A stretch of DNA of 64,000 bases, taken from assembly GCA_964017185.1 (NCBI GenBank), contig OZ024869.1:59980761-60044760 (forward strand), read 5' to 3'. Each line of letters starts with the position of its first letter. Position 1 is the first letter of the stretch. Below, in pieces: positions 1 to 7,471 of the stretch. A program made the translations under genes and the position numbers. Origin of the DNA: Rugalucina vietnamica. Its lineage: Eukaryota > Mollusca > Bivalvia > Lucinida > Lucinidae. The notes under the pieces were generated by a model. The model worked only from the letters and a program-made list of their open reading frames with translations. It made no database searches and had not been told where the DNA came from.

Positions 1-31
1 TAACAAGCGTTCACGCATGTAACGGTTCTTT

Positions 32-122
32 GCATTTGCCATTTACGATACTTTTGAACAAGTTCGTTTTTCTGTGCTATATTCGGAATATTCATAATTA
101 TATTATTTCATATAATTACAGG
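32..122 (+). repeat. 91-bp direct repeat, intact copy (empty site)
   Basis: This stretch starts with GCATTTGCCATTTACGATAC and ends with TTACAGG. It is repeated at 352-373 plus 5218-5286, where a 4.84-kb element interrupts it. The two copies begin 320 bp apart if the insertion is removed, so this looks like a local duplication older than the insertion. Similarity stops just after an AG dinucleotide at 120-121, so both copies end in something that could serve as a 3' splice site. The sequence after it (GTA CGT TGT...) stays open for only about 16 codons, so no exon is claimed. Confidence 0.9.
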
Positions 123-351
123 TACGTTGTTTTAAGCCATCTTTTACAACTGATAAGCTGCAGCATCTTTAGTGTCATTTCATCATTAAGAAGTGTAATA
201 TTTTATTATGATAACAAGATTTGATGTTATGTTGTAAATAAGCCTTGTCATGGTAAATTGCCAATGTCTGTACAATTTAAGGTTAGCTGCAAGGTAGACT
301 AAATCCATTCCAGATATGTCACTTTATGTCATTTTATGTACTTTGTACTTG
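123..351. other. spacer between the two direct-repeat copies, no feature seen
   Basis: AT-rich sequence with no convincing open frame, RNA or repeat. The only long frame nearby (30-224, plus strand) crosses the direct repeat and has low-complexity, hydrophobic composition, so I do not call it a gene. Confidence 0.6.
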
Positions 352-373
352 GCATTTGCCATTTACGATACTT
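352..373 (+). repeat. 91-bp direct repeat, second copy, left fragment
   Basis: The sequence matches 32-53 and stops exactly where the inverted-repeat element begins. The last five bases, TACTT (369-373), recur at 5213-5217 directly after the element. They are present once in the intact copy (49-53). This is the expected pattern of a 5-bp target-site duplication. Confidence 0.9.
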
Positions 374-902
374 CACCCTGGTCCGTCATTACGTACAGGA
401 AATTAAAGCAACGTATATGTAACTAAAGCGCAACGTATAGTTTCTTAAAAAAATGGCGGATTTTTGTGGACACGAATCGGTGAGTAAGATTTGTTTATTG
501 ATTCTGATGTTCCTTTTTTGTTTATCTTAATCAAACACACCTTACGGACCAGCAAAACTATTGTGTTATTTGCCTCGATCGGTACATTCTGCAGGAAATC
601 ACCCATTTAAGTATAATGTTCGACACCCTTAGACAGCTGATTGCCAAATCGTGTGTTTTGAACTTCTCCGAGAAGAAAACCTTATATTGTGGTCAAAGTT
701 CGATGGTAAATGGGTTGATTTTTGATGTCGAACATAGATACTGACCTAATAAGACGATCTGGCCAAAACAAAATTTCAAATGTCCTTTGGTAGCGAAATT
801 ATTAATGATTTTTCGTTACAACGCATTCGACACCTAAAACGGTACAACGAAAAAACAACTAAAACGTTCTAATTTGTGTAAAATAAACCTTATTACGATA
901 CT
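374..902 (+). repeat. left terminal inverted repeat
   Basis: It matches the reverse complement of 4903-5212 over 374-683 with a single mismatch noticed (in the CTTCTCCGAG stretch near 664). It matches the reverse complement of 3565-3785 over 684-902 with a few substitutions and a length change in an A-run near 773. The pairing 683 to 4903 and 684 to 3785 is adjacent on the left arm, which shows that the right arm was once continuous. High arm identity suggests the outer element is fairly young. Confidence 0.9.
453..481 (+). other. possible mini first exon with splice donor inside the TIR
   Basis: An ATG at 453 opens nine codons (M A D F C G H E S), directly followed at 480 by GTGAGTAAG, close to the consensus 5' splice site. 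Without splicing the frame runs on to a TAA after about 25 codons. The mirror copy in the right TIR (ATG complement at 5131-5133, donor at 5105-5106 on the minus strand) is identical. A transposon with long TIRs can carry its promoter and first exon there, but no downstream exon is recognised, so chance is a real alternative. Confidence 0.25.
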
Positions 903-1566
903 GTATGTAACATTCTTTGTTACTATAGCGTTTTATTTCATCCAAAGTTTTCATTTGTATACTTTTATCTCAAGATTTGCTGATATAGCTCACAGGTTAA
1001 ACCCTAAAACATTAAAATAGGCATCAAAACCATCATATGAAGCCAAACTCGAGTTTTATGGCGACTTAATGTTTAAATTTAAGAAAATTTTGGATAAGAG
1101 TAATGAAAAGACAAAATCTGATCATTTTGCTGTTAAATTTAAAAAAAAGATAGTCAATCGATATCGAAGAATCGGTTGAATTTAATGCAATATTCTGCAT
1201 GCTTAGTTTTTAATCCAGATACGGTAAAAAACTTTACTTTCCTCTTTTAAGTGCACGCCGGTGGGTGCATGGGCCCTAAGACTCAATGACGGTACAGAAC
1301 TAAAGCTGTCTTTGTCTGTTATAAGCTTTGCCACATTCATCACACTGATGCATTCTGGTCTGAAATACAGTAAAACAACTTAACATTTAGGCTTAGTATA
1401 GGTAAACATTTAGTTTTGATGGCTATTTGGGTTCTAGATAGTTGTACAGTTTCCTGTCATCTCGGCCCATGAAGCCTAGGGCCAAACTCTGGGGCTTTGT
1501 CCTTGCTGTAAATGACCTAGTGCATGATATTAAGGCTACATTAACTCCGTTAACTGCTATAATAAA
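903..1566. other. transposon core, no gene seen
   Basis: AT-rich sequence with stop codons in all frames. A small imperfect inverted repeat sits near 1156-1180 (CAATCGAT... / ...ATCGGTTG). Nothing resembling a transposase catalytic region is readable. Confidence 0.6.
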
Positions 1567-1739
1567 CAGTGGCGGATTTAGAGGGGGTTCGGGGGGTTCA
1601 CTCGAAACCCCCCCCCCCCCCATGGGATCAAATTATTTCATTTTCATGGAGAAATTTCAGAAAAGTTAGGTTAATATAGGAAAACGAACCCCCTTTGTAA
1701 ATTTGAACCCCCCTTCCAGAAATCCTGGATCGGCCCCTG
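1567..1739. mobile_element. hAT-type MITE
   Basis: This 173-bp element starts CAGTGGCGGAT and ends ATCGGCCCCTG. The ends pair as inverted repeats at 9 of 11 positions. G-rich and C-rich runs sit just inside the ends, and the stretch near the right end (CTTCCAGAAATCCTGGATCG) is typical of the widespread animal hAT-derived MITEs that begin CAGNGGCGGATC. An exact 8-bp target duplication is not visible: the flanks are AT-rich and similar (AATAAACA against TATAAACA if shifted), so the duplication may have decayed. The C-run at about 1607-1620 is a homopolymer and could vary in length. Confidence 0.7.
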
Positions 1740-2065
1740 TATAAACAGCATCTGGATTTTTTCTGAAATATGAATGAAGCCATGAAACGTGAAATTGCAA
1801 TTTGCAATTTTGCATGCATCACTCATTTTCCAGAACACAATCCGAGATGCTGTCAGCAGTTAATATATGCCATGTATAGCCTCCACACCATTCACTAGGT
1901 CGCTCATTGCAACAGCAAAGTAAAACCTTTAACTCCAAAACACGGAAACAGAATCTAAATCCTTCGGGCAATATTACCTGTCTTGGGTTAACTAATCGTT
2001 AGGTCACCCTCGCCCAAGGGCAACAATTGTATAGGCCTATTGTTCATTATGAGCAGCATCATGAG
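1740..2065. other. transposon core between MITE and retroposon, no gene seen
   Basis: No open frame, RNA or repeat of note. The sequence is mixed in composition and probably belongs to the original core of the long-TIR element. Confidence 0.55.
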
Positions 2066-2071
2066 TAAACC

Positions 2072-2115
<44 letters not shown>

Positions 2116-2514
2116 TGTGTTATGCAAAGCTCAAAGGCGCAGATCAGTTGTGCATAAACTGAGAAGTTCAAAGGCGCCGATCAACAGATCTTAGAAAAAG
2201 GTACAAGTAGGCAAAGATCAGGAAAAGGCGCAATCAGAAAGAGATTCCCACTCCAAAAACCGAGGTGGGAAAAAACCAAACTAACAATCAGGCTCTTATA
2301 CCATGAAACATATCCTAAGCCGAATGAGCAGCTATTTTCCCAATAGGTGGCCACTCAGTTACCTTAACTTAATTCAAAATATGAGAACATACATAAGGCG
2401 CCAACAGCACAAAAAATTTTAAACAGCAAGACATAAAACAAAAATAACCACCACAGAAGTATCGCCTTGGAACGATCAGTAACACAAAGTTACTGGCGGG
2501 CTTAAACCGGTTTT
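2066..2514 (-). mobile_element. SINE-like or truncated LINE retroposon, antisense, with target duplications
   Basis: TAAACCGGTTTT occurs at 2066-2077 and again at 2503-2514, a 12-bp target duplication of the kind left by target-primed reverse transcription. The plus strand carries a 29-T run (2074-2102) followed by nine GT units (2103-2120). On the minus strand the element therefore ends in an (AC)n stretch and then a long poly(A) tail. The body is about 380 bp and contains a repeated GCGCCTTTGA(A/G)CTT motif near the 3' end (around 2130-2180). No reverse transcriptase frame is present. I could not assign it to a named SINE or LINE family. Confidence 0.75.
2074..2120. repeat. poly(T) plus (GT)9 tract
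   Basis: A T29 run is followed directly by nine GT dinucleotides. It is the complement of the retroposon tail and is likely to be length-polymorphic. Confidence 0.95.
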
Positions 2515-3381
2515 AGAAGCTGATCAGCTCCGTTTTTTGCTTGGCGCGACAGCGTCAAGCAATTGAAACGGAACGAGGATTTCTCCTAAATCTGTGGGGT
2601 TTTTCCTTCAGTCTGTGGGGTTTCCCTTTGACATCCAGGGGCCTGGTTCCAGTCGCAATGTTTTGTTACACTTCTTGTATAATAAAGCAATTGAAGACGG
2701 AAACCAGACATGCTCTCCGCATTTTTTAATAGGAATTGTGGGAAGAATGACGTACTTGGATCTAACGTTAAACATTTGGCTAGCGTTCTGGACGGATAAT
2801 GCTAAAACCCGGAACTTTGTCCTAGGTCTGACCAAGTACGAAAGCTTGAAATCCACCGTAGCGAGGAAGTGTTCATGACCGATGCGATCCATCGAGTTAC
2901 CGAAAAACTCCACAAACCTACGAAAAACCACAATACACGGACAAATAATGGTATATACAGACTAGCCAAGCTTTCCTTTTAACAAGGAAAATTTATTTAA
3001 TTTATAGACAGAGGAATCCCTTATTTTCTCCAAATAAAATATGCGAGTTCTTTAATTGTACAACACGTTTGTATTTGATCTGGTCGAGAACCCCGAAGAC
3101 AGAATGTGGAAGTCAGTTTTGACCACCTCTTAAAGTGTTCTCTACATGCATGACCATATAAGGTAAACCACTAAAAGTCAATGACAAAAGACAATGTACA
3201 GGTAGTTATCTTATTCACATAAATAAAAGGTATGCCATGTAGTGAACCAGAACACTCAGGGTCAAAATCCATGAATTAAGGGGGATGGTCCGGTAGTTTC
3301 TGATTGAAAAAATGGGTCGAGCTGACATAGCCGAGACTTACTTGGACAAGAAAATTTGGATCGAGGTGACTCGGAACCCAT

Positions 3382-3382
<1 letters not shown>
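2515..3382. other. transposon core, unassigned, with a small hairpin
   Basis: This part of the core holds an inverted repeat at 2530-2571, in which TTGCTTG at 2537-2543 pairs with CAAGCAA at 2556-2562. It also holds a short tandem duplication of TCTGTGGGGTTT at 2591 and 2612. Two overlapping open frames lie on opposite strands (plus 2594-2878, 94 codons; minus 2608-2931, 107 codons). Neither shows a domain I recognise, and being antiparallel they cannot both be coding. A decayed transposase exon is possible but unsupported. Confidence 0.5.

Positions 3383-3431
<49 letters not shown>
3383..3431. repeat. (ATT)n microsatellite
   Basis: About 16 perfect TTA/ATT units, uninterrupted. In one minus-strand frame the tract reads as a run of asparagines, which is an artefact of the repeat. 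Confidence 0.97.
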
Positions 3432-3433
<2 letters not shown>

Positions 3434-3564
3434 TGCCTATGCAATTGTAAAGTTTTTTTCTCACCTGTAAAACAATGATTTTCAGTTATAATTCTGAATT
3501 TTTTTTTAATTTTGCACAAGAAATAGATTGTGGGCAGACATTAAGAGGATCTAACTGAGTCCAT
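3432..3564. other. transposon core just inside the right TIR, no feature seen
   Basis: Short AT-rich stretch with no open frame or repeat. Confidence 0.55.
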
Positions 3565-3785
3565 AGTATCGTAATAAGGTTTATTTTACACAAATTAGAA
3601 CGTTTTAGTTGTTTATTCGTTGTACCGTTTTAGGTGTCGAATGCGTTGTAACGAAAAATCATTAATAATTTCGCTATCAAAGGACATTTGAATTTTTTTT
3701 TTTTGGCCAGATCGTCTTATTAGGTCAGTATCTATGTTCGACATCAAAAATCAACCCATTTACCATCGAACTTTGACCACAATAT
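3565..3785 (-). repeat. right terminal inverted repeat, inner fragment
   Basis: Reverse complement of 684-902. A pure A/T run near 3692-3703 replaces a shorter interrupted run in the left arm, and isolated substitutions are present. It breaks off at 3785 where the nested insertion begins. Confidence 0.88.
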
Positions 3786-3790
3786 GTAGT

Positions 3791-3939
3791 AATTACCCGC
3801 TGAGCGACAGGTGGGTATGATATTTTCCTGACCTGTCCAGCCAAATGCATGCACCGAGAGCCCGAAGGGCTCGAGGTGCATGTATTTGGATGGACAGGTC
3901 AGGAAAATATCATGCCCACCTGTCGCGAAGCGGGTAATT
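3791..3939. repeat. 149-bp foldback (near-perfect palindrome)
   Basis: The left arm starts AATTACCCGC and the right arm ends GCGGGTAATT. The arms are about 73 bp with roughly eight mismatches and meet at a GAA loop flanked by GAGCCC/GGGCTC. The arms share GACAGGTGGG and GATATTTTCCTGACCTGTCC. The structure resembles a foldback MITE. As RNA it would form one long hairpin. Confidence 0.88.
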
Positions 3940-4715
3940 AACTTACCTTATGACTCCACTGAGTGAAATTACAGTTTGTAAGACCTACGCAACGATAATG
4001 AACACCGGTAAAGTGATTTTTCTCGCGGCGTAACCATTGACCGAACACTGCACGTGCAAAACGAGGAAGCTTGTCCACTGTACCGCTTTGCTATTGTCAA
4101 AAATAGATCATAAGGGAGTATTTTCCCTTGTGCATTTAAAAATTATTGATACATAATTTTTATTGGTACTCTTTAGCATTTTTTTCTCTCAAAGTTATTA
4201 ATCTACAATAGGCATTATCTTTTATCGAAACAGTTAACAGACTGGGTGGTCATCAATAAAATTGATCGCTTATATATGCAAAAAACATACTACCATTTCG
4301 TAATGGTTTTTAGATAGGTATATTTATTGTGTGTAACTTTGTATTGCAGGTTCTTGAAACCTTTGGACCTAACTCTCCCAAGTCCACTTGGTCAGTTAGG
4401 GGACCGGAGTACGAAATGCCCAGCTGTATTTAAGGGATACAGTTGGTCGTTTCTAATGATCATAATCGCAATGCAAAAATATATGAAATTGGTTTCTGAT
4501 TCATTGTTCTTGCACAACAATAACCCACTAACCATAATCTTCGAATCTGAAACCAACTTCCAACGAGAGAAGACTCTCAGCTCTACGTAACTGCTCAGGC
4601 AGATCAGTGTCCAACACCCGAAGTGGACAAATGTTTACTTGATAGCTTTAACTTTTGCCTCAGTTCTCAAACAAGAAGTTAAAATCTTTATATTGGAATC
4701 ATTGTGAAACGAATT

Positions 4716-4835
4716 TTCACCACCTGTCTGGAGGTAAGGAAAGTCACTTTTCCCACCTGTCTGGGGGTAAGGAAAGTGACTTTCCTCACCTCCAGATAGG
4801 TGTGAAAGAACTTTCACCACCTGGATAACTGACCA
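4716..4835. repeat. short diverged repeats of a CACCTGTCTGG-type motif
   Basis: The motif CACCTGTCTGG(A/G)GGTAAGG with an adjoining AAAGTGACTTT-like segment recurs about every 33-36 bp, with one copy inverted (TCACCTCCAGATAGGTG). A minus-strand frame over it reads repeated TGG and FPY motifs, but this follows from the repeat and is not evidence of a gene. Confidence 0.65.
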
Positions 4836-4902
4836 TAACATCGTACTTGTAATACAGTATGAAAAATAATTTCCTATTCGTTACATTGAAGTCATAAGGT
4901 AA

Positions 4903-5212
4903 AAGGTTTTCTTCTCGGTGAAGTTCAAAACACACGATTTGGCAATCAGCTGTCTAAGGGTGTCGAACATTATACTTAAATGGGTGATTTCCTGCAGAAT
5001 GTACCGATCGAGGCAAATAACACAATAGTTTTGCTGGTCCGTAAGGTGTGTTTGATTAAGATAAACAAAAAAGGAACATCAGAATCAATAAACAAATCTT
5101 ACTCACCGATTCGTGTCCACAAAAATCCGCCATTTTTTTAAGAAACTATACGTTGCGCTTTAGTTACATATACGTTGCTTTAATTTCCTGTACGTAATGA
5201 CGGACCAGGGTG
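4903..5212 (-). repeat. right terminal inverted repeat, outer fragment
   Basis: Reverse complement of 374-683, nearly identical, ending ...GGACCAGGGTG at 5212. It carries the mirror copy of the ATG and splice-donor sequence noted in the left TIR. Confidence 0.92.
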
Positions 5213-5286
5213 TACTTTTGAACAAGTTCGTTTTTCTGTGCTATATTCGGAATATTCATAATTATATTATTTCATATAATTACAGG
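5213..5286 (+). repeat. 91-bp direct repeat, second copy, right fragment, including the TSD
   Basis: Matches 49-122 base for base in what I compared. The first five bases (5213-5217, TACTT) are the second copy of the target-site duplication. The match ends at TTACAGG, after which this copy and the first copy diverge completely. Confidence 0.9.
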
Positions 5287-5423
5287 CGTTTGTCTTAATA
5301 CGAATCCGCGGGAAGAGTAGAACAAATATCACCATCTACCAAACCAGCCCGTTGACAATGGTGGCCAGTGTGACTAAAGACGACGCTCGTTGGTGTCCAA
5401 GAATGCCAGACGAATTCCAGTAA
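5286..5423 (+). other. weak candidate 3'-terminal coding exon
   Basis: Directly after the AG at 5284-5285, which follows an AT-rich, intron-like tract, a frame stays open for 45 codons and closes with TAA at 5421-5423. It begins A F V L I R I R G K and ends P R M P D E F Q. GC content rises here compared with the upstream sequence. No upstream exon is identified, no domain is recognisable and antisense frames of similar length overlap, so chance is likely enough that I give this low weight. The 4.84-kb insertion would sit inside the preceding intron if the exon is real. Confidence 0.2.
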
Positions 5424-5925
5424 ACGCCGGGAGACGCCTTCGTTCATGACACAGCCATGTTGTATAGCTGTGAGCTTCGTACGCATGCATTCCAGTTGGT
5501 GTGACGTCAGTGACTAGTGACCTGGGACGATGCGCGCGCCAATCAAAATGGAGATCTCCATCGATAGTAAACAATAGTAATTCCATTGAACACGTGGATA
5601 ATAATGGGCCCAATTTGACAGTTTGTGTATTCCAAAGGATGACAGCCTAAACAGAAACAGACTTCCATCGTGTGTGGAGTGATGTGTTCCTGGACATACT
5701 TCGTGACCATGGATTGTGTTTGCTTCGTTGGAACTCTTTTGTGTTGACATTGCCATGTACATTATTTATGTGCATGTCTTGTGTTGTGTGTATGAATTGG
5801 AATGGCTATTGATGTACAGTTTGGTGAGTGTATTTTAGTTGTCTACCTTGCAGCATATTTTTCGCTTTAGTAGATTTTTCATTTTATAAACACTGTTATT
5901 TTCCGTCCAATTAGAAACTGTGACT
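5424..5925. other. unassigned unique sequence with promoter-like motifs
   Basis: This stretch includes a CRE-type octamer (5502-5509), a GCGCGCGCC run followed by CCAAT (about 5532-5543) and a perfect 14-bp palindrome ATGGAGATCTCCAT (5548-5561). Short frames occur on both strands, the longest on the minus strand (5514-5762, 82 codons), with no recognisable domain. A GTGAGTG donor-like site lies at about 5824. Together these could mark a promoter region, but nothing downstream confirms it. Confidence 0.35.
5502..5509. promoter_or_regulatory. CRE-like site (TGACGTCA)
   Basis: A perfect palindromic cAMP-response element, the CREB/ATF binding octamer, lying 33 bp before a CCAAT pentamer. An 8-mer is expected by chance about once in 65 kb per strand, so functional meaning is uncertain. 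Confidence 0.35.
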
Positions 5926-6070
5926 CTGATCAGCATGCTCCGTCGTTTGCCACAATACGAATATAGTAGTATAGACTTGATCCATCATGAACCTGTACTG
6001 TAGACCTGATCAGTGTGCTCTGTCACCCGTCACTATATAATGAAGCTAGTATAGTCTTGCTCCGTTCGTC
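5926..6070. repeat. two diverged 80-bp tandem repeats
   Basis: CTGATCAG(C/T)(A/G)TGCTC begins at 5926 and again at 6006. Each copy ends in a TAGTATAG(A/T)CTTG(A/C)TCC segment. A weaker third trace (ACCTAGTCAGTATGTT) is near 6162. The copies are clearly diverged and so older than the satellite expansion. Confidence 0.55.
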
Positions 6071-6867
6071 GATCGGGCTCATGAACATTGGACAGTATTT
6101 TATCTGCAAACAAAATGTAGAACTGGATCATAATGTTCAGTCTGAGTTGAAGAAGCTATAGACCTAGTCAGTATGTTGATAAAATGTAGCTAACCATTAC
6201 ACTATCAGTGTAGAAACAGATCATTGAGCGTTGTAAGCGGAATTAAGCTGTACACGGTCTATTTGATAAATTGTTACATACAAAATGTAAATGTTTTGAT
6301 TGTCAGTGATGTATTCTGAGAATGGGTAGATTTTTCATAAGCTCATTCTTTCCATGAAAATTTTGATTAAAGTCAAAAGATCATGCTTTACTAACCTCTG
6401 CGCTGCGTAGAGTAGATGTATTTCTGAGGTAGCAGGAGTGTAGTGTAGAACTGTAGGAAGACATAGTAACGTTATTCACAAATCGACCTTTGTATTCCGC
6501 GGGGTAGTTCTTCTCTCTTGCGCCTCCCATAGCCAATAGCCCAATCCCAACTCGAATTCCCACCAGCTCTATTCATGGTCTACACATATTTTCCATCCGA
6601 TTTTTTTTCCGCCGCGTCAAATATGATCTTTGCGTAAACCTAGATCAGTGTTTCCGTGGTGAAAGTCGTGTTCTTTCTGTCGAAAACTTTGAATTTCTAA
6701 TGAAAAATGCCGATTTACCACGCTGATCATCTGCTCCGAAAGCATGAAAATGTTGACTTTACTGTTTTGCGCTCGATTTTCTCGGGTTTATAGTGCGTAA
6801 CGGACCCTGCGTGCGGATATTCAAATTTTGCCTATATTACTTTAATACACACGTCCCAGTATCACTT
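6071..6867. other. unique sequence, no gene seen
   Basis: No open frame above 60 codons with coding character, no repeat and no RNA recognised. A 60-codon minus-strand frame (6381-6563) has no recognisable features. Confidence 0.6.
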
Positions 6868-6971
6868 GTTCCGGTGGCCGAGTGGTTAAGGCGCCGGATT
6901 TCTGTTCCGTGATAGGCAAATAGATTTGGTCGATACCCTTTTCGAATCCCGACGAAATCAATTTTTTTTTT
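6868..6971 (+). ncRNA. tRNA-Ser/Leu-like Pol III element (pseudogene or SINE head)
   Basis: GGTGGCCGAGTGGTTAAGGC (6873-6892) is a near-perfect D-arm and A box of tRNA-Ser/Leu type. TTCGAATCCC (6941-6950) fits the T-loop and B box, and the spacing suits a tRNA with a long variable arm. A T-run at 6962-6971 could terminate Pol III. The anticodon stem (CCGGA / TCCGT) pairs at four of five positions. However, the expected acceptor pairing (GTTCCGG with CGAAATC) and the T-stem do not form. Instead GATTTGGTCG pairs with CGACGAAATC (6923-6959) in a hairpin, so this is not a functional canonical tRNA. It lies about 375 bp from the start of the satellite array. Confidence 0.5.
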
Positions 6972-7262
6972 CTCAAACATTTTTTTTTCTCATTGCTTGA
7001 CACTTCTTACTTTTTTTTATTTTTGGTGTCTGCATTTAAGGACCATGATACAAGCAGGTACATTTTGTGTTGGTTAATGCTACTGTACAGCCTTGGACTA
7101 TTGTGAGAAAATTGTTTTGAAAGGGTCGTAAGTTTCAAGGGTTGTAAAATAAATAAGTTACATACACATTAGCACGTTGCATGTTGACTTATTATTTGTG
7201 AATACGAAGGCAGCTTTGTTACGATCATACTTGCGATAACGAGGAATTCTGCGCCATAATAT
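6972..7262. other. unique sequence before the array, no gene seen
   Basis: AT-rich with several T-runs. At 7164-7190 the sequence ACATTAGCACGTTGCATGTTGAC resembles joined pieces of the satellite monomer (words such as ACATTAGCAC and a CACGTTGCA-type junction), possibly a degenerate outlying unit. Confidence 0.5.
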
Positions 7263-7305
7263 AGGACATAAAGGGGACGTAAAGGCCAATAAAGGACGAT
7301 AAATA
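7263..7305. repeat. short purine-rich tandem repeat
   Basis: Three to four imperfect copies of a 10-12-bp unit like GGACGTAAAGG, some 40 bp before the satellite begins. Confidence 0.6.
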
Positions 7306-7387
7306 AACACTAAAATAGATATAGATTTTAGAATTTACTGACCCTATGACATAAGCACTAACCCTTGCAGTTGTAACCTTTAAAGGC

Positions 7388-7471
7388 AACACGTTAACAT
7401 TAAGCATTGCAGTTGCAAGCGTTAGTGGCAACACGTTAAAACTAAGCGTTGCAGTTACAATCGTTAGTGTC
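7388..7471 (+). repeat. two representative full-length monomers (42 bp each)
   Basis: Units 7388-7429 and 7430-7471 both start AACACGTTAA and end in GTTAGTG(G/T)C. Each contains a dyad: an arm of the form CACTAAGCGTTGCA pairs, after a 2-bp spacer, with TGCAACCGTTAGTG at 26 of 30 positions in the consensus. The remaining 12 bp are a linker of the form TCAACACGTTAA. The following units have 39 bp (7472-7510), 32 bp (7511-7542) and 42 bp (7543-7584, 7585-7626). Confidence 0.95.

Larger units (their letters stand above)
3786..4902. mobile_element. compound insertion splitting the right TIR
   Basis: This 1,117-bp block has no counterpart in the left TIR; the flanking bases 3785 and 4903 pair with adjacent bases 684 and 683. 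It consists of a foldback sequence (3791-3939) and a stretch bounded by a perfect 13-bp inverted repeat, TTACCTTATGACT at 3943-3955 and its complement at 4890-4902. The 960-bp inner part holds an 87-codon plus-strand frame (4327-4590) with no recognisable domain. I see no convincing target duplication around either part, so the order and mechanism of insertion are open. Confidence 0.7.
374..5212. mobile_element. long-TIR DNA transposon, non-autonomous, with nested insertions
   Basis: The element is 4,839 bp, bounded by TACTT on both sides. It begins CACCCTGGTCCGTCATTACG, and its right end is the reverse complement of that. The inverted arms are about 529 bp (374-902 against 3565-3785 plus 4903-5212), the right arm being split by a later insertion. 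No transposase-like frame is visible in the core, so it would depend on a partner in trans or be a decayed relative. A 5-bp duplication together with a CAC terminus is what the Transib/RAG-like superfamily shows, but the canonical CACWATG heptamer is absent. CACTA/EnSpm and Chapaev elements also end in CAC but usually duplicate 2-4 bp. Boundaries are very secure; the superfamily is not. Confidence 0.88.

Noticed and set aside
30-224. 64-codon plus-strand frame at the left edge
   Set aside because: AT-rich and hydrophobic by composition, crosses the direct repeat, and is not kept open in the second copy.
1423-1669. Overlapping frames on both strands across the G/C runs
   Set aside because: They are low-complexity translations of the hAT-type MITE, with proline and glycine runs from homopolymers.
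2594-2931. Antiparallel 94- and 107-codon frames as a transposase exon
   Set aside because: No catalytic or DNA-binding motif can be read and the two frames exclude each other; kept only as unassigned core.
3276-3464. 62-codon minus-strand frame with an asparagine run
   Set aside because: The run is the (ATT)n microsatellite read in frame; the remainder has no recognisable character.
5295-5762. Three overlapping minus-strand frames of 63-82 codons as exons
   Set aside because: They lie in different frames over the same bases, with no domain and no clear splice or promoter context.
6868-6957. Functional tRNA-Ser or tRNA-Leu gene
   Set aside because: The acceptor and T stems do not pair, and the best anticodon reading (TCT) does not fit a Ser/Leu-type long variable arm.
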